Below, in pieces: positions 19,057 through 27,608 of a stretch of 64,000 nucleotides of DNA. Location of the stretch: positions 62,001 to 126,000 of the forward strand of contig NZ_JAGFNU010000005.1 in assembly GCF_018457175.1 (NCBI RefSeq). The letters run 5' to 3'. This DNA comes from Pseudohalocynthiibacter aestuariivivens. GTDB lineage: Bacteria; Pseudomonadota; Alphaproteobacteria; Rhodobacterales; Rhodobacteraceae. The notes under the pieces were generated by a model that made no database searches, was not told the origin of the DNA, and worked only from the letters and a program-made list of their open reading frames with translations. A program made the position numbers and the translations under genes. Position 1 is the stretch's first letter, and each line of letters begins with the position of its first letter.

Positions 19057-20697
19057 GTGACTTATAGACTAGTTGGATGCTCTTGTGTTCTGATTTATCA
19101 GTGTGTTCATGTTGCTAAAGGGAAACATCGATCCGTCGTTCACCACCTTCATTTTGAAAGCAGTGGTTTGTTGACGGACAATAGCCAAAAAGCCAAATCC
19201 TTTTTTGGTGCCGCCGACCCTGACGGCGCGACCCGGCTGAACCTGCTTACGCATGACATCAGATCGGCAGTGTTTGACGTAATAGGTGGGCTTCGCTTGG
19301 TTGATCACTCAAAGATCGACCCAGAAACCCGTCTTCAGCTTGAACGGATACGAACTTCTGGTGAAATTCTGGCGCGATTAGTCGAAGATGCCCTGAACTT
19401 GGTTACCGACGGACTGTCAGGGACAGAATCGGTTTTCGCAAACCTGCACCTGCATCGGTTGTTAAATGATGTAGAGCTTCGCTGGTCTGGGCGTGCGAAA
19501 GCAAAGGGTCTGGAATTTACACTGAGTATTGATCCCGACGTTCCTGCAGTGATTTCAACTGACAGGTTGGGTCTGGAACGTATTTTGTCAAATCTTCTTA
19601 GCAATGCGTTTAAGTACACCGACAAGGGTGTTGTGCGAATGGAAACGTCATTGGCCGATGGGAACATTCTAAGGTTTTCGTTGCACGACGACGGGCCCGG
19701 CTTTTCTGACGAAGCGCTTTCAAAGCTCTATAATCTGCACGGTCGCCCCTATAATACAGAGAAACCCGGCACTGGCTTGGGTCTTCACATAGCCAAAGAC
19801 ATAGCCGACCGTATGGGTGGGACCATTCAGGTTTCAAACGGATCGAATGGCGCGATTGTGACGCTGGAACTGCCTGCCAAAGCCTGGCACTATGCGACGG
19901 CTGTCCAGGGAGAATACCCCCTGCCGGACTTGTCAAACGTTAGAGTCCTGGTCGCTGAAGACAACGAAACCAATCAGCTGATCATTGCCCAGATGTTGCA
20001 AACAATGGGTGCAGAATACGAGATCGCAATTGACGGAATTGAGGCTCTGAACTGGTTAGAGCGGGAAAGTTTTGACATTGCTCTGATTGACATTGATATG
20101 CCGCGACTCTCTGGCATTGATGTAATGCGCCACGTTCGCAGTCAGATGACCGAACTTCGAGATTTGCCGATACTCGCTGTCACCGCGTTTGTGCTTCGCG
20201 CAAACAGGGATGCAATCTATGACGCAGGTGCCAATCGCATACTTGCGAAACCAATTTTGAGCATCGAAACATTCGGCCAATCCATTGCATCTCTGTTACG
20301 ATTGGCAGAAGGTAGCATTCCAATCGACGAACAAGCTGTCGCACGGCCAACGCTGGACGAGACACGCCTGAATCATCTATTGGAAATCTCTGGTCCAGAG
20401 GGTGCAAAGGAATTGCTTAACAGGCTACACAGCGATCTCAGCAACATCAGTGACGCGCTTTCCAATGCAGTCCCGGAACTGGATTTACCAAACCTACGTG
20501 GACAGACACATGTCTTAATTTCCTTAGCCGGCGCAGTCGGCGCTGATCGTTTGCAAAGACAAGCCGAGGCCCTGAATTCGGCTGCACATTTGCAAGATGA
20601 ATCAGCTGTTCTGGCATTGGGTCAGGAAGCGGAACGAAATTTGAACCACTTAATCGATCGGATCGCCTCGGAAATGTCGAAAGAAAAGGGTTCATAA
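19057..20697 (+). CDS. Hybrid sensor histidine kinase with receiver and Hpt-like segment
   Basis: About 546 residues, soluble, without a recognised sensory domain. HisKA: phospho-acceptor in LTHDIRSAVFD (His near residue 66). ATPase: LSNLLSNAFKYTDKG (N box, near 178-191), DDGPGFSD (near 211) and GTGLGLHIAKD (near 238). Receiver: LVAEDNETNQ, then LIDIDMPRLSG with Asp near 345 and ILAKP with Lys near 398. A C-terminal helical stretch has THVLISLAGAVGA (His near 485), which resembles a histidine phosphotransfer motif with the usual Lys-Gly changed. It ends one base before the sigma-54 activator gene, so a phosphorelay His-Asp-His-Asp is plausible. The GTG start at 19057 is uncertain; the first 45 residues look weakly conserved. 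Confidence 0.8.
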   Translation: MTYRLVGCSCVLIYQCVHVAKGKHRSVVHHLHFESSGLLTDNSQKAKSFFGAADPDGATRLNLLTHDIRSAVFDVIGGLRLVDHSKIDPETRLQLERIRTSGEILARLVEDALNLVTDGLSGTESVFANLHLHRLLNDVELRWSGRAKAKGLEFTLSIDPDVPAVISTDRLGLERILSNLLSNAFKYTDKGVVRMETSLADGNILRFSLHDDGPGFSDEALSKLYNLHGRPYNTEKPGTGLGLHIAKDIADRMGGTIQVSNGSNGAIVTLELPAKAWHYATAVQGEYPLPDLSNVRVLVAEDNETNQLIIAQMLQTMGAEYEIAIDGIEALNWLERESFDIALIDIDMPRLSGIDVMRHVRSQMTELRDLPILAVTAFVLRANRDAIYDAGANRILAKPILSIETFGQSIASLLRLAEGSIPIDEQAVARPTLDETRLNHLLEISGPEGAKELLNRLHSDLSNISDALSNAVPELDLPNLRGQTHVLISLAGAVGADRLQRQAEALNSAAHLQDESAVLALGQEAERNLNHLIDRIASEMSKEKGS

Positions 20698-20698
20698 A

Positions 20699-22087
20699 GT
20701 GGAAAAACCACTTTTGCTTATCGAAGACACGCCGTCCCTGCAGATGGTCTATGAATCTGTCCTGCGCAACGCAGGTTACGAAGTTCAGACAGAAGAAACC
20801 GCAGCGGGCGGACTTGATAATTTCTTGAAACTTAAGCCAAACGTGGTTCTTCTTGATTTATTGCTGCCAGACCGTGACGGTCTCGAGCTGATGAAAGATT
20901 GCCTTGCTGCGAACCCGACAACCAGATTTATTGTCATAACCGCCAATGGTTCGATAAATCGTGCTGTTGAAGCAATGCGCGCAGGTGCATATGAGTTTCT
21001 TCTTAAACCGTTCAACGAACAGCGTTTCCTTTACGCAATTGAAAATGCCCTTGCCGAGGCGGCGCGGAAAAAAACCGAAACGGCTCCATCCAAAAATCTG
21101 GATCCGATCAATGGCTTTATCGGCACTTCTGAGGCGATGAAGAAGGTCTATTCCAACACCCGCACAGTCGCTGGTTCGATGGCAACAGTTTTCATCTCGG
21201 GTGAAAGTGGTACCGGTAAAGAAATCTGCGCCCAAGCCATTCACAGCCTGTCAGATCGCGCCTCAGGGCCGTTTATTCCGCTAAATTGTGGCGCTATTCC
21301 TTCTGATCTCCTGGAATCCGAAGTCTTCGGCCATTTGCGTGGGTCTTTCACGGGTGCAATCGCAGATAAACCGGGGGCTGCTGCTGCAGCCGATGGTGGA
21401 ACATTGTTCCTTGACGAAATCTGCGAGATGGACCTCAATCTTCAAACAAAGCTGCTCAGGTTTCTGCAAACTTCAATGATTAACCCGGTTGGTTCTGTCA
21501 GGGCACGTAAAGTCAATGTTCGCATCGTCTGCGCCACGAACCGTGACCCGCTGGAACAGGTTCAACGAGGCGAGTTTCGTAAAGATCTCTATTACCGTTT
21601 GCACGTCGTCCCAATTCACCTTCCGCCGTTGCGGGAACGAGCCGAAGACGTGATCGAAATTGCAAATGACGCATTGCACAGGTTCTCCAAAGAGGAAAAC
21701 CGCGCGTTTGAGACCTTTTCCGAGGAAGTTAAAATGTTGTTCCGGCGTATGGTTTGGCCGGGAAATGTACGCCAGCTTCTGAACGTTGTTCGGAATGTCG
21801 TCGTTCTGAATGATGCAAAAATCGTAACCCGATCTATGCTGCCTGTTGATATTCACCATGAACTAGAACTTATGAACCCTACAAAGGCTGCGCCTGAACA
21901 ACCTGGCAATCCACCGGTGATGCTGGACGGCCTGATCGGAAAATCCCTGAGCGAAATAGAATACCTCGTAATCAAGGAAACCCTTGAGCAGCACGGGGGG
22001 AGTATTCCAAAGGCCGCGCGGGTGCTCGATGTTTCGCCGTCAACGCTCTATCGGAAAATCGCAACCTGGGAGAAAATTAAAACCTAG
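20699..22087 (+). CDS. Sigma-54-dependent response regulator (NtrC/LuxO type)
   Basis: A 462-residue bacterial enhancer-binding protein. Receiver domain 1-120 with the phospho-acceptor Asp in VVLLDLLLPDRDG (residue 53) and Lys in FLLKPF (103). AAA+ domain with Walker A GESGTGKE (168-175), the sigma-54 contact loop GSFTGA (215-220, usually GAFTGA) and Walker B LFLDE (236-240). The C-terminal Fis-type HTH reads SIPKAARVLDVSPSTLYRKI. The GTG start follows AAAGGG inside the 3' end of the kinase gene and only one base separates the genes, so they are surely co-expressed. The kinase is its likely donor. Domain plan and N-terminal sequence recall LuxO more than NtrC. Target promoters are not visible here. 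Confidence 0.88.
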   Translation: MEKPLLLIEDTPSLQMVYESVLRNAGYEVQTEETAAGGLDNFLKLKPNVVLLDLLLPDRDGLELMKDCLAANPTTRFIVITANGSINRAVEAMRAGAYEFLLKPFNEQRFLYAIENALAEAARKKTETAPSKNLDPINGFIGTSEAMKKVYSNTRTVAGSMATVFISGESGTGKEICAQAIHSLSDRASGPFIPLNCGAIPSDLLESEVFGHLRGSFTGAIADKPGAAAAADGGTLFLDEICEMDLNLQTKLLRFLQTSMINPVGSVRARKVNVRIVCATNRDPLEQVQRGEFRKDLYYRLHVVPIHLPPLRERAEDVIEIANDALHRFSKEENRAFETFSEEVKMLFRRMVWPGNVRQLLNVVRNVVVLNDAKIVTRSMLPVDIHHELELMNPTKAAPEQPGNPPVMLDGLIGKSLSEIEYLVIKETLEQHGGSIPKAARVLDVSPSTLYRKIATWEKIKT

Positions 22088-22092
22088 ACCTC

Positions 22093-22860
22093 TCAGACGA
22101 ACTGCTCACGGATCAAACGCTCCTCCAGCCCGTGACCGGGATCAAACAAAATTCGGTGTTCGATACTGGATTCGCTTTTAATATCAACAATCACAACATC
22201 TCTGACCGAGCGGCTGTCAGCATCTGCCATGACCGGGCGTTTCGCGGCTTCCAATACCTCAATCTTAACCCTCGCGGTTTTTGGCAGCAATGCGCCACGC
22301 CAGCGCCGTGGTCGAAAAGCCGCCATTGCCGTCAGCGCAAGCACATCTGCGCCGATCGGCAGAATTGGGCCGTGCGCCGAATAGTTGTAGGCGGTTGATC
22401 CAGCCGGTGTACATAAAAGCGCCCCATCACAGACAAGTTCCGGCATGCGAAGTTTACCATCGACCGTAATGCGCAATTTGGCCGCCTGCGGACCAGCCCG
22501 AAGCAGGGATACTTCGTTGATCGCCAACGCCTCATGAACATCACCGTTACGGCACTCTGCGTGCATACTTAAAGGGTTGATGACCTCTTCTTCCGCAGTC
22601 TCCAGACGTTCAGGCAAGTCATCTTCGTGGTATTCATTCATCAGAAATCCGACAGTTCCCCGGTTCATTCCATAAACGGGAACTGTCAGATGTTGGGTTT
22701 CATGCAAGGTAGACAGCATGAAACCATCACCCCCCAAGGCCACAATCACATCTGCTGTTTCAGGAGAATTATTGCCGTAGCGCTCACACAACCGAGCACA
22801 ACTATCCTGCGCAATCTCTGAATCGTTCGCCGCAAAAGCGATTTTAAGATGACCCGTCAT
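22093..22860 (-). CDS. nadK: NAD kinase
   Basis: A 255-residue enzyme phosphorylating NAD to [21 protein letters not shown] holds the GGDG motif and catalytic Asp, [14 protein letters not shown] is the NAD-binding loop, and [18 protein letters not shown] is the second conserved motif. Length is short, as in Rhodobacterales NadK. I start at ATG 22860, after AAAGGGCG; the longer frame to 22911 gives an unlike N-terminus. It is convergent with the sigma-54 activator, 5 bp between stops, and divergent from glyA. Confidence 0.95.
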   Translation of the reverse strand: MTGHLKIAFAANDSEIAQDSCARLCERYGNNSPETADVIVALGGDGFMLSTLHETQHLTVPVYGMNRGTVGFLMNEYHEDDLPERLETAEEEVINPLSMHAECRNGDVHEALAINEVSLLRAGPQAAKLRITVDGKLRMPELVCDGALLCTPAGSTAYNYSAHGPILPIGADVLALTAMAAFRPRRWRGALLPKTARVKIEVLEAAKRPVMADADSRSVRDVVIVDIKSESSIEHRILFDPGHGLEERLIREQFV

Positions 22861-23036
22861 TTTCGGCGCCCTTTGTTTTCTACAGTCTTCACCCGCTCCG
22901 ATTGGAAACACAAGACCGCATCCATGACGAAATATGACGCCCCTACCGCCCTTTCAGTCGCTTTATGTGGTTCAGATTAGTTAACAACTCAGTTACAACG
23001 CAGCCAGTTTTTGACCCGTCTCAAGGAGATGTCTGT

Positions 23037-24320
23037 ATGTCTAACCCTGGTTTTTTCACTGAATCATTGAGTTCCCGTGATCCTGAGCTTTATGCGTCGA
23101 TCACGTCGGAGCTTGGCCGTCAGCGCGACGAGATTGAGCTGATCGCGTCTGAGAACATTGTTTCGGCTGCGGTGATGGAGGCGCAGGGCTCTGTGCTGAC
23201 AAACAAATACGCCGAAGGCTACCCCGGGCGTCGTTACTACGGTGGCTGCCAGTATGTTGACGTGGCCGAGACCCTGGCGATTGACCGGGCGACGCAGTTG
23301 TTTGGCTGTGAGTTCGCAAATGTACAGCCAAATTCCGGCAGCCAGGCCAACCAGGGCGCGTTTCAGGCGCTGATCAAACCCGGTGACACGATCCTGGGCA
23401 TGAACCTTGCCAGCGGCGGGCACCTCACCCATGGCGCGGCCCCGAACCAGTCTGGCAAATGGTTCCACGCCATTCAGTATGGCGTGCGCAAAGAGGATAA
23501 CCTGATCGACTATGATCAGATTCAGGCGCTTGCGAGCGAACACCAGCCAAAGCTGATCATCGCCGGTGGCTCTGCCATTCCGCGGCAGATTGATTTTGCC
23601 CGCTTCCGCGAGATTGCGGACAGCGTGGGCGCCTACCTTATGGTGGATATGGCGCATTTTGCCGGGCTTGTTGCCGCCGGCGAACATCCCTCTCCTTTTC
23701 CTTATGCCGATGTGGCGACCACAACGACGCATAAAACCCTGCGCGGCCCGCGTGGTGGTATGATCCTGACAAATGATGAAGATATCGCAAAGAAAGTGAA
23801 TTCTGCGATCTTCCCCGGCATTCAGGGTGGCCCGCTGATGCATGTGATTGCCGCCAAGGCGGTGGCCTTTGGCGAGGCGCTGCGGCCTGAGTTCAAGACC
23901 TACCAGAAACAGGTGCGTGCCAATGCGGTGGCGCTGGCGGATCAGCTGAGCAAGGGCGGGCTTGATATTGTCACAGGCGGTACCGACACTCACTTGATGC
24001 TGGTCGATCTGCGTCCCAAAGGCGTGAAGGGCAACGCGACCGAAAAGGCGCTGGAGCGCGCGCGGATCACCTGCAACAAGAACGGTATTCCGTTTGACCC
24101 GGAAAAACCGATGGTAACGTCAGGCATCCGCCTTGGCACGCCCGCCGGCACCACCCGCGGCTTTGGCGAGGCCGAGTTCCGCCTGATCGCTGACTGGATT
24201 GTCGAGGTGGTCGACGGCCTTGCCGCCAACGGCGAAGACAACAACACAGCCGCTGAGGACGCCGTCAAAACAAAAGTCGCAGAACTGTGTGCGAAGTTTC
24301 CATTGTACCCGAACCTCTAA
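23037..24320 (+). CDS. glyA: Serine hydroxymethyltransferase
   Basis: A 427-residue PLP enzyme interconverting serine and glycine with tetrahydrofolate as one-carbon acceptor. Signatures: [49 protein letters not shown], and the PLP lysine in [17 protein letters not shown] 23037 is preceded by AAGGAG. The third codon positions are strongly G/C rich and the gene looks biased for high expression, unlike nadK next to it. A strong terminator follows. I saw no glycine or folate riboswitch in the leader. Confidence 0.97.
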   Translation: MSNPGFFTESLSSRDPELYASITSELGRQRDEIELIASENIVSAAVMEAQGSVLTNKYAEGYPGRRYYGGCQYVDVAETLAIDRATQLFGCEFANVQPNSGSQANQGAFQALIKPGDTILGMNLASGGHLTHGAAPNQSGKWFHAIQYGVRKEDNLIDYDQIQALASEHQPKLIIAGGSAIPRQIDFARFREIADSVGAYLMVDMAHFAGLVAAGEHPSPFPYADVATTTTHKTLRGPRGGMILTNDEDIAKKVNSAIFPGIQGGPLMHVIAAKAVAFGEALRPEFKTYQKQVRANAVALADQLSKGGLDIVTGGTDTHLMLVDLRPKGVKGNATEKALERARITCNKNGIPFDPEKPMVTSGIRLGTPAGTTRGFGEAEFRLIADWIVEVVDGLAANGEDNNTAAEDAVKTKVAELCAKFPLYPNL

Positions 24321-24327
24321 ATGCTCT

Positions 24328-24362
24328 CCCGACCCTAACCAGAACGGTTGGGGTCGGGTTTT
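24328..24362 (+). terminator. Rho-independent terminator after glyA
   Basis: CCCGACCCTAACC pairs with GGTTGGGGTCGGG (one mismatch) around a five-base loop, followed by TTTT. It also faces the convergent gene downstream. Confidence 0.85.
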
Positions 24363-24371
24363 GCCAAGATG

Positions 24372-24743
24372 TTACAGATAGCCACGCCAGGTCAGTACAA
24401 ATATCCCAAGACCTGAAATAACGAACACGGCTATCCCTATGCTACCCAGAATACCAAGCAACAATTCCCGCCGACGCGCAGCGACGTTGATCGATTTCAG
24501 ATAATGCAAACAGGCGCGAAATGCCACGTTAACACGCTGATAATCCAAGATTTTCATTAACTTCGGATTCTCCGCCTGCTTGGCTGCTTCACCAAGATAG
24601 AGCGCTTCCTTTCGGATGCGGCGCGGCAACAAACGGCCCGCTTTTTGGGTGCGCGAAACAAGATTACTGCCGCGAGCGGTCAACCGTTCGCCCATCAGCT
24701 CATAAATCTCGTCTGCCTTGGCCTGAACTGACCCGATATCCAT
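24372..24743 (-). CDS. Small tail-anchored membrane protein of unknown function
   Basis: A 123-residue basic protein with a soluble helical N-terminal part of about 95 residues and a single hydrophobic helix at the C-terminus (about 95-118, LLLGILGSIGIAVFVISGLG), so it is probably tail-anchored in the inner membrane. The sequence has many Arg/Lys in the middle (RLLPRRIRKEALYLGEAAKQ). A good AAAGGGTG site precedes ATG 24743. I do not recognise the family. It lies convergent with glyA and divergent from the esterase gene, with no operon partner. Confidence 0.7.
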   Translation of the reverse strand: MDIGSVQAKADEIYELMGERLTARGSNLVSRTQKAGRLLPRRIRKEALYLGEAAKQAENPKLMKILDYQRVNVAFRACLHYLKSINVAARRRELLLGILGSIGIAVFVISGLGIFVLTWRGYL

Positions 24744-24835
24744 AACTACACCCTTTTGTCACACAAGGTTTAGCGTGTGGATTGGTTTGCCTCAATAGGT
24801 CTGGTAGCCAAAGTCGCAAAAGGGTATGAAAAACC

Positions 24836-25591
24836 ATGCTTAATACGATTGTGACCGGTTCTGAGACTGACAAACCTAAGCTGTTGATCGCGCATGGGCT
24901 TTATGGTTCTGCGCGCAATTGGGGTGTGATTGCGAAACGGATGTCCGAAGGGCGGCAGGTTCTTAGCGTTGACATGCGCAACCATGGGTTAAGCCCTTGG
25001 TTTAAAACGCAAAGCTACCACGATATGGCCGATGATCTGGCCGAGGTGATAGAGTCGCACGGCGCGCCTATGGATGTGGTGGGCCATTCGATGGGTGGCA
25101 AGGCATCTATGATCCTTGCGCTAAAATATCCCTATCTTATCAATAAGTTGATCGTCGCCGATATTTCCCCTGTCGCCTACTCTCACACACAGATTCAATA
25201 CATCAAACCGATGCGGGATCTGGATTTGGAGAGGGTCGAAAAACGCTCTGACGCAGACCAGATGCTAGCGGAACAAATACCCGAAGCTGGCATACGCGCC
25301 TTCTTGCTACAATCACTTGATATTAAAGAGAAAAAATGGCGTCTTAATCTGAACACACTGGAAACCGAAATGCCAAAAATCATTGGCTTTCCCGAAACAA
25401 CCGTGGCATTTCAGGGGGTTACGCTATTTTTGTCCGGGGCAGAGTCCGACTATGTACGGCCAGAGTATCGGCCACAGATCAAGGCACTGTTTCCAAACGC
25501 AAAATTCGCGAAAATACCGGGTGCGGGCCACTGGCTTCACGCAGATAAACCACGCGAGTTCGAGGCCGCAATGCAGGCGTTTCTAGCGTAG
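24836..25591 (+). CDS. Alpha/beta-fold hydrolase (YbfF-like esterase)
   Basis: A 251-residue esterase-type hydrolase. LLIAHGLYGSARNW is the oxyanion-hole region, VVGHSMGGKAS contains the nucleophilic serine near residue 86, and GAGHWLHADKP near the C-terminus has the catalytic histidine. Overall length and motifs resemble YbfF, an acyl-CoA/palmitoyl esterase. The substrate is not predictable. It ends 9 bases inside the 3' end of the convergent small membrane gene. Confidence 0.85.
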   Translation: MLNTIVTGSETDKPKLLIAHGLYGSARNWGVIAKRMSEGRQVLSVDMRNHGLSPWFKTQSYHDMADDLAEVIESHGAPMDVVGHSMGGKASMILALKYPYLINKLIVADISPVAYSHTQIQYIKPMRDLDLERVEKRSDADQMLAEQIPEAGIRAFLLQSLDIKEKKWRLNLNTLETEMPKIIGFPETTVAFQGVTLFLSGAESDYVRPEYRPQIKALFPNAKFAKIPGAGHWLHADKPREFEAAMQAFLA

Positions 25592-25768
25592 CTCTGTTAT
25601 CTTCCTTGCGATAACGTAAGTCACTGGAATTGCAGCAATAAATCCGGCTGCCGCACTGTAGAGGATTGGCATTAATGTGTCATGTCCAGATACAAGCGCA
25701 ATGATAACACCCGTGCCCGCAAGGCTGGTTGCGACCATGGAAAACAAGAAAAGAGCCAAGCGAAACAT
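25583..25768 (-). CDS. Small two-helix membrane protein (Rhodobacterales)
   Basis: A 61-residue protein consisting almost entirely of two hydrophobic helices (MFRLALFLFSMVATSLAGTG and TLMPILYSAAAGFIAAIPVT) joined by a short polar loop. Proteins of this type in Rhodobacterales are, as I recall, sometimes labelled 'CTP synthetase'; the sequence shows no such enzyme and that name should not be copied. GGAG lies nine bases ahead of ATG 25768; the longer frame to 25894 is poor in sense. Function unknown. Confidence 0.65.
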   Translation of the reverse strand: MFRLALFLFSMVATSLAGTGVIIALVSGHDTLMPILYSAAAGFIAAIPVTYVIARKITELR

Positions 25769-25898
25769 AAATAATACTCCGTTCAAAATACGCGTTTCGG
25801 GCGGATCATATGACGGGCACAGCCGATGTCTTTGATCTGCGTCAGATGGGGTAACGAACGCCCACAACACGATTTCTTTAAACTCTTTAAACAAAAAT

Positions 25899-25929
25899 AC
25901 CCCCTGATTTTGAGATCTTTAAAGGGGGT
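25899..25929 (+). promoter_or_regulatory. Hairpin covering the ribosome site of the antitoxin gene
   Basis: ACCCCCT (25899-25905) pairs with AGGGGGT (25923-25929). The right arm is the likely Shine-Dalgarno sequence of the ATG at 25934, so folding would hide it. Alternatively this is a leftover terminator stem, since TTTT-like bases follow. Confidence 0.4.
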
Positions 25930-25933
25930 TTTC

Positions 25934-26194
25934 ATGTTTATGCGGGTCAACGTCACAGATGTCAGGCCACAGCTGACAAAACTGCTGGGGGCGGCGGAAC
26001 ATGGCGGGGTGTCGGTGATCATCGCGCGGCACGGCAAACCGTCGGCGGCCCTTGTGCCGATGAAGGATTTCTGGCGCATTCAGGACAAGGTGGATGACGA
26101 GCTTTTGGGCCCGAAAGACCCAGAGACAGGGCGCCGCCCCGGCAAGGCGCTGATCCTGATGAAAGACATAATGAAGGGGTCGCTGTTGTTCTAG
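25934..26194 (+). CDS. Phd/YefM-type antitoxin, no toxin adjacent
   Basis: An 86-residue protein matching the N-terminal fold of Phd/YefM antitoxins: MRVNVTDVRPQLTKLLGAAE, then GVSVIIARHGKPSAALVPM, which together form the DNA-binding domain. The tail (DFWRIQDKVDDELLGPKDPE) could bind a toxin. Normally a Doc, YoeB or VapC-like toxin gene follows at once; here the next gene is on the opposite strand and encodes a membrane protein, so the antitoxin is an orphan or has been taken over as a regulator. ATG 25934 or 25940 may be the start. Confidence 0.75.
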   Translation: MFMRVNVTDVRPQLTKLLGAAEHGGVSVIIARHGKPSAALVPMKDFWRIQDKVDDELLGPKDPETGRRPGKALILMKDIMKGSLLF

Positions 26195-26210
26195 GCGACC
26201 CCTGCTTTTG

Positions 26211-26561
26211 TCAGAGCGCGTTCAGCTGTGCCAGCGCCATGACGATGTAGACCAGCGCGGTAATCACGCGGTAAAGCATCATCGGGGCGCCATTGGCAGA
26301 GCGGCCAAAGTTGCTGGCGGCGTCTTCTTCGTTCATGTCCTTGTTAATGGCGGTCAGGTCGCGCAGGGCAGAGTCCCCCGCAAGCCCGCCGTAAAGCGCT
26401 GCGCTAACGATAACCGCACCAAGGGCAAGGTCATAAGGCCCCGTATCCGTTGTTGCGATCAGGACGAGCGTGCCAAACAGCACGAAAAGCGCGGTGCGCA
26501 TGACGTTGAAGAAATGATTGCCGCGTCCCAGCGCAATCGCAGCGCGTGTTGCTGAATCCAT
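26211..26561 (-). CDS. Small membrane protein of unknown function
   Basis: A 116-residue protein with three hydrophobic stretches, approximately FFNVMRTALFVLFGTLVLIA, DLALGAVIVSAALYGGLAG and LYRVITALVYIVMALAQL, and a polar acidic segment between the second and third (INKDMNEEDAASNFG). I start at MDSATRAA (26561); the longer frame upstream has no membrane-protein character. Family not recognised. It ends 16 bases from the convergent antitoxin gene. Confidence 0.6.
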   Translation of the reverse strand: MDSATRAAIALGRGNHFFNVMRTALFVLFGTLVLIATTDTGPYDLALGAVIVSAALYGGLAGDSALRDLTAINKDMNEEDAASNFGRSANGAPMMLYRVITALVYIVMALAQLNAL

Positions 26562-26669
26562 AGTTTTGTCCCCCGAGTTTTTATTGTGCGGGAAGAATAA
26601 CATGGATGGGGGTTGCGGCAAAATCTGGGGGCGTGAGCGTAGTCCCGGAAACGATCAATACCTATCAAA

Positions 26670-26736
26670 GGGCAGCGCCCGGCACGAGGGTGGGTGCTGA
26701 AAGCGCCCGCCCATGGGGGCGGGTCGGGCGCTGCCC
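26670..26736. repeat. Nested GC-rich extragenic palindrome
   Basis: Outer arms GGGCAGCGCCCG (26670-26681) and CGGGCGCTGCCC (26725-26736) are exact complements. Inside, CCCGCCC (26706-26712) pairs with GGGCGGG (26717-26723) around ATGG. It lies in a gene-free stretch beside the truncated HAD gene and resembles a repetitive extragenic palindrome. A shorter CCCGCCC/GGGCGGG hairpin occurs at 52.5 kb. Confidence 0.7.
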
Positions 26737-26936
26737 GTGCGTGGCACGGGCTATAAACTCTAGGTCCTCTTGCTTCTGAGCAGTTGCGTAGCAACTAGTA
26801 CTGAGTGCGATTCTGGAAGACGAGTGCTTAGAGTTTTATTTCCTAGATAAGGTAGAAGTGAAGCAAGACAACTTGCGCAGGGGTTGTATAGTCGTGGTAA
26901 GATAGCCGAACTAAAACAGAAGATGCTGATCAGATT
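26737..26936. other. Gene-free AT-richer stretch before the truncated HAD gene
   Basis: About 200 bases after the palindrome contain stops in all plus-strand frames. I searched here for the missing first third of the HAD gene (an FDxDGT-type nucleophile) and found nothing resembling it. A few codons in frame with the HAD gene (DADQILIYMQL) continue upstream to a TAA at 26898-26900, so the break point is close to there. No promoter or RNA gene was recognised. Confidence 0.5.
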
Positions 26937-27608
26937 TTGATCTACATGCAGCTTATGCTTGAGAAAGCAAAGGATGCGGTTATTGCTGTCACAAAGGAAT
27001 CCCTAGCTAAACACGGTTCAAGCGTTGAATTGTTTCCGGGACTTGCTGATGGATCTTGGTTTGACCGGACTAACAAATTTGCTGAAGAACACGATCTAAA
27101 CCTCGACCATTACATCTTATCATCGGGAACGCTCGAGATGATAAACGGTTGTCCAATTTCTCGCTATTTTAAAAAGATATTCGCTTCAAAGTACATGTAT
27201 GTTGACGAAACGGCTATTTGGCCATGTGTCGCTATCAATTACACCACAAAAACACAGTATCTGTTTAGGCTAAACAAAGGCATTGAAAATACTTGGAACG
27301 ACGACGACCTGAATAAGTTTACTCCAGAAAACAAGAGGCCACTTCCATTTGAAAATATGGTTTTTTTTGGAGATGGCGATACTGACGTTCCCACAATGAA
27401 AATGTTGAAACATAAAGGCGGGACTTCAGTCGCAGTCTATGAACAAAAGGAAAAAAAAGGCTTAGACAAAATACACAAGCTACTTTCAAACGAACGCGTG
27501 GATTTCACTGCCCCAGCTGACTACAAAGAGCATTCACAGCTAGACATCACTGCAAAGGGCATCTTGGGCCGCATCGCTCGACACAATGGTTACGATAGTT
27601 CCACCTAA
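26937..27608 (+). pseudogene. 5'-truncated HAD-family hydrolase
   Basis: A 223-residue remnant similar to the phosphoserine-phosphatase-like HAD proteins of the form '...LIYMQLMLEKA...'. The C-terminal motif VFFGDGDTDVPTMKML, which binds magnesium, is intact, as is the middle SSGTLEMI segment. The N-terminal domain with the nucleophilic DxD motif is missing and no frame upstream supplies it. With only a TTG available as first codon, I judge it non-functional. GC content (about 38% in two lines counted by hand) is far below lepA (57-58% in two lines), so it looks imported. It ends inside the last codon region of the convergent lepA gene (4-base overlap). Confidence 0.75.

Noticed and set aside
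22861-23036. Possible riboswitch in the glyA leader
   Set aside because: No glycine, SAM or folate aptamer core was recognised in the 175 bases.
26898-26936. Frameshifted start of the HAD gene
   Set aside because: In-frame codons (DADQIL) lead to a stop at 26898; other frames upstream show no FDxDGT-like motif, so this is truncation, not a simple frameshift.
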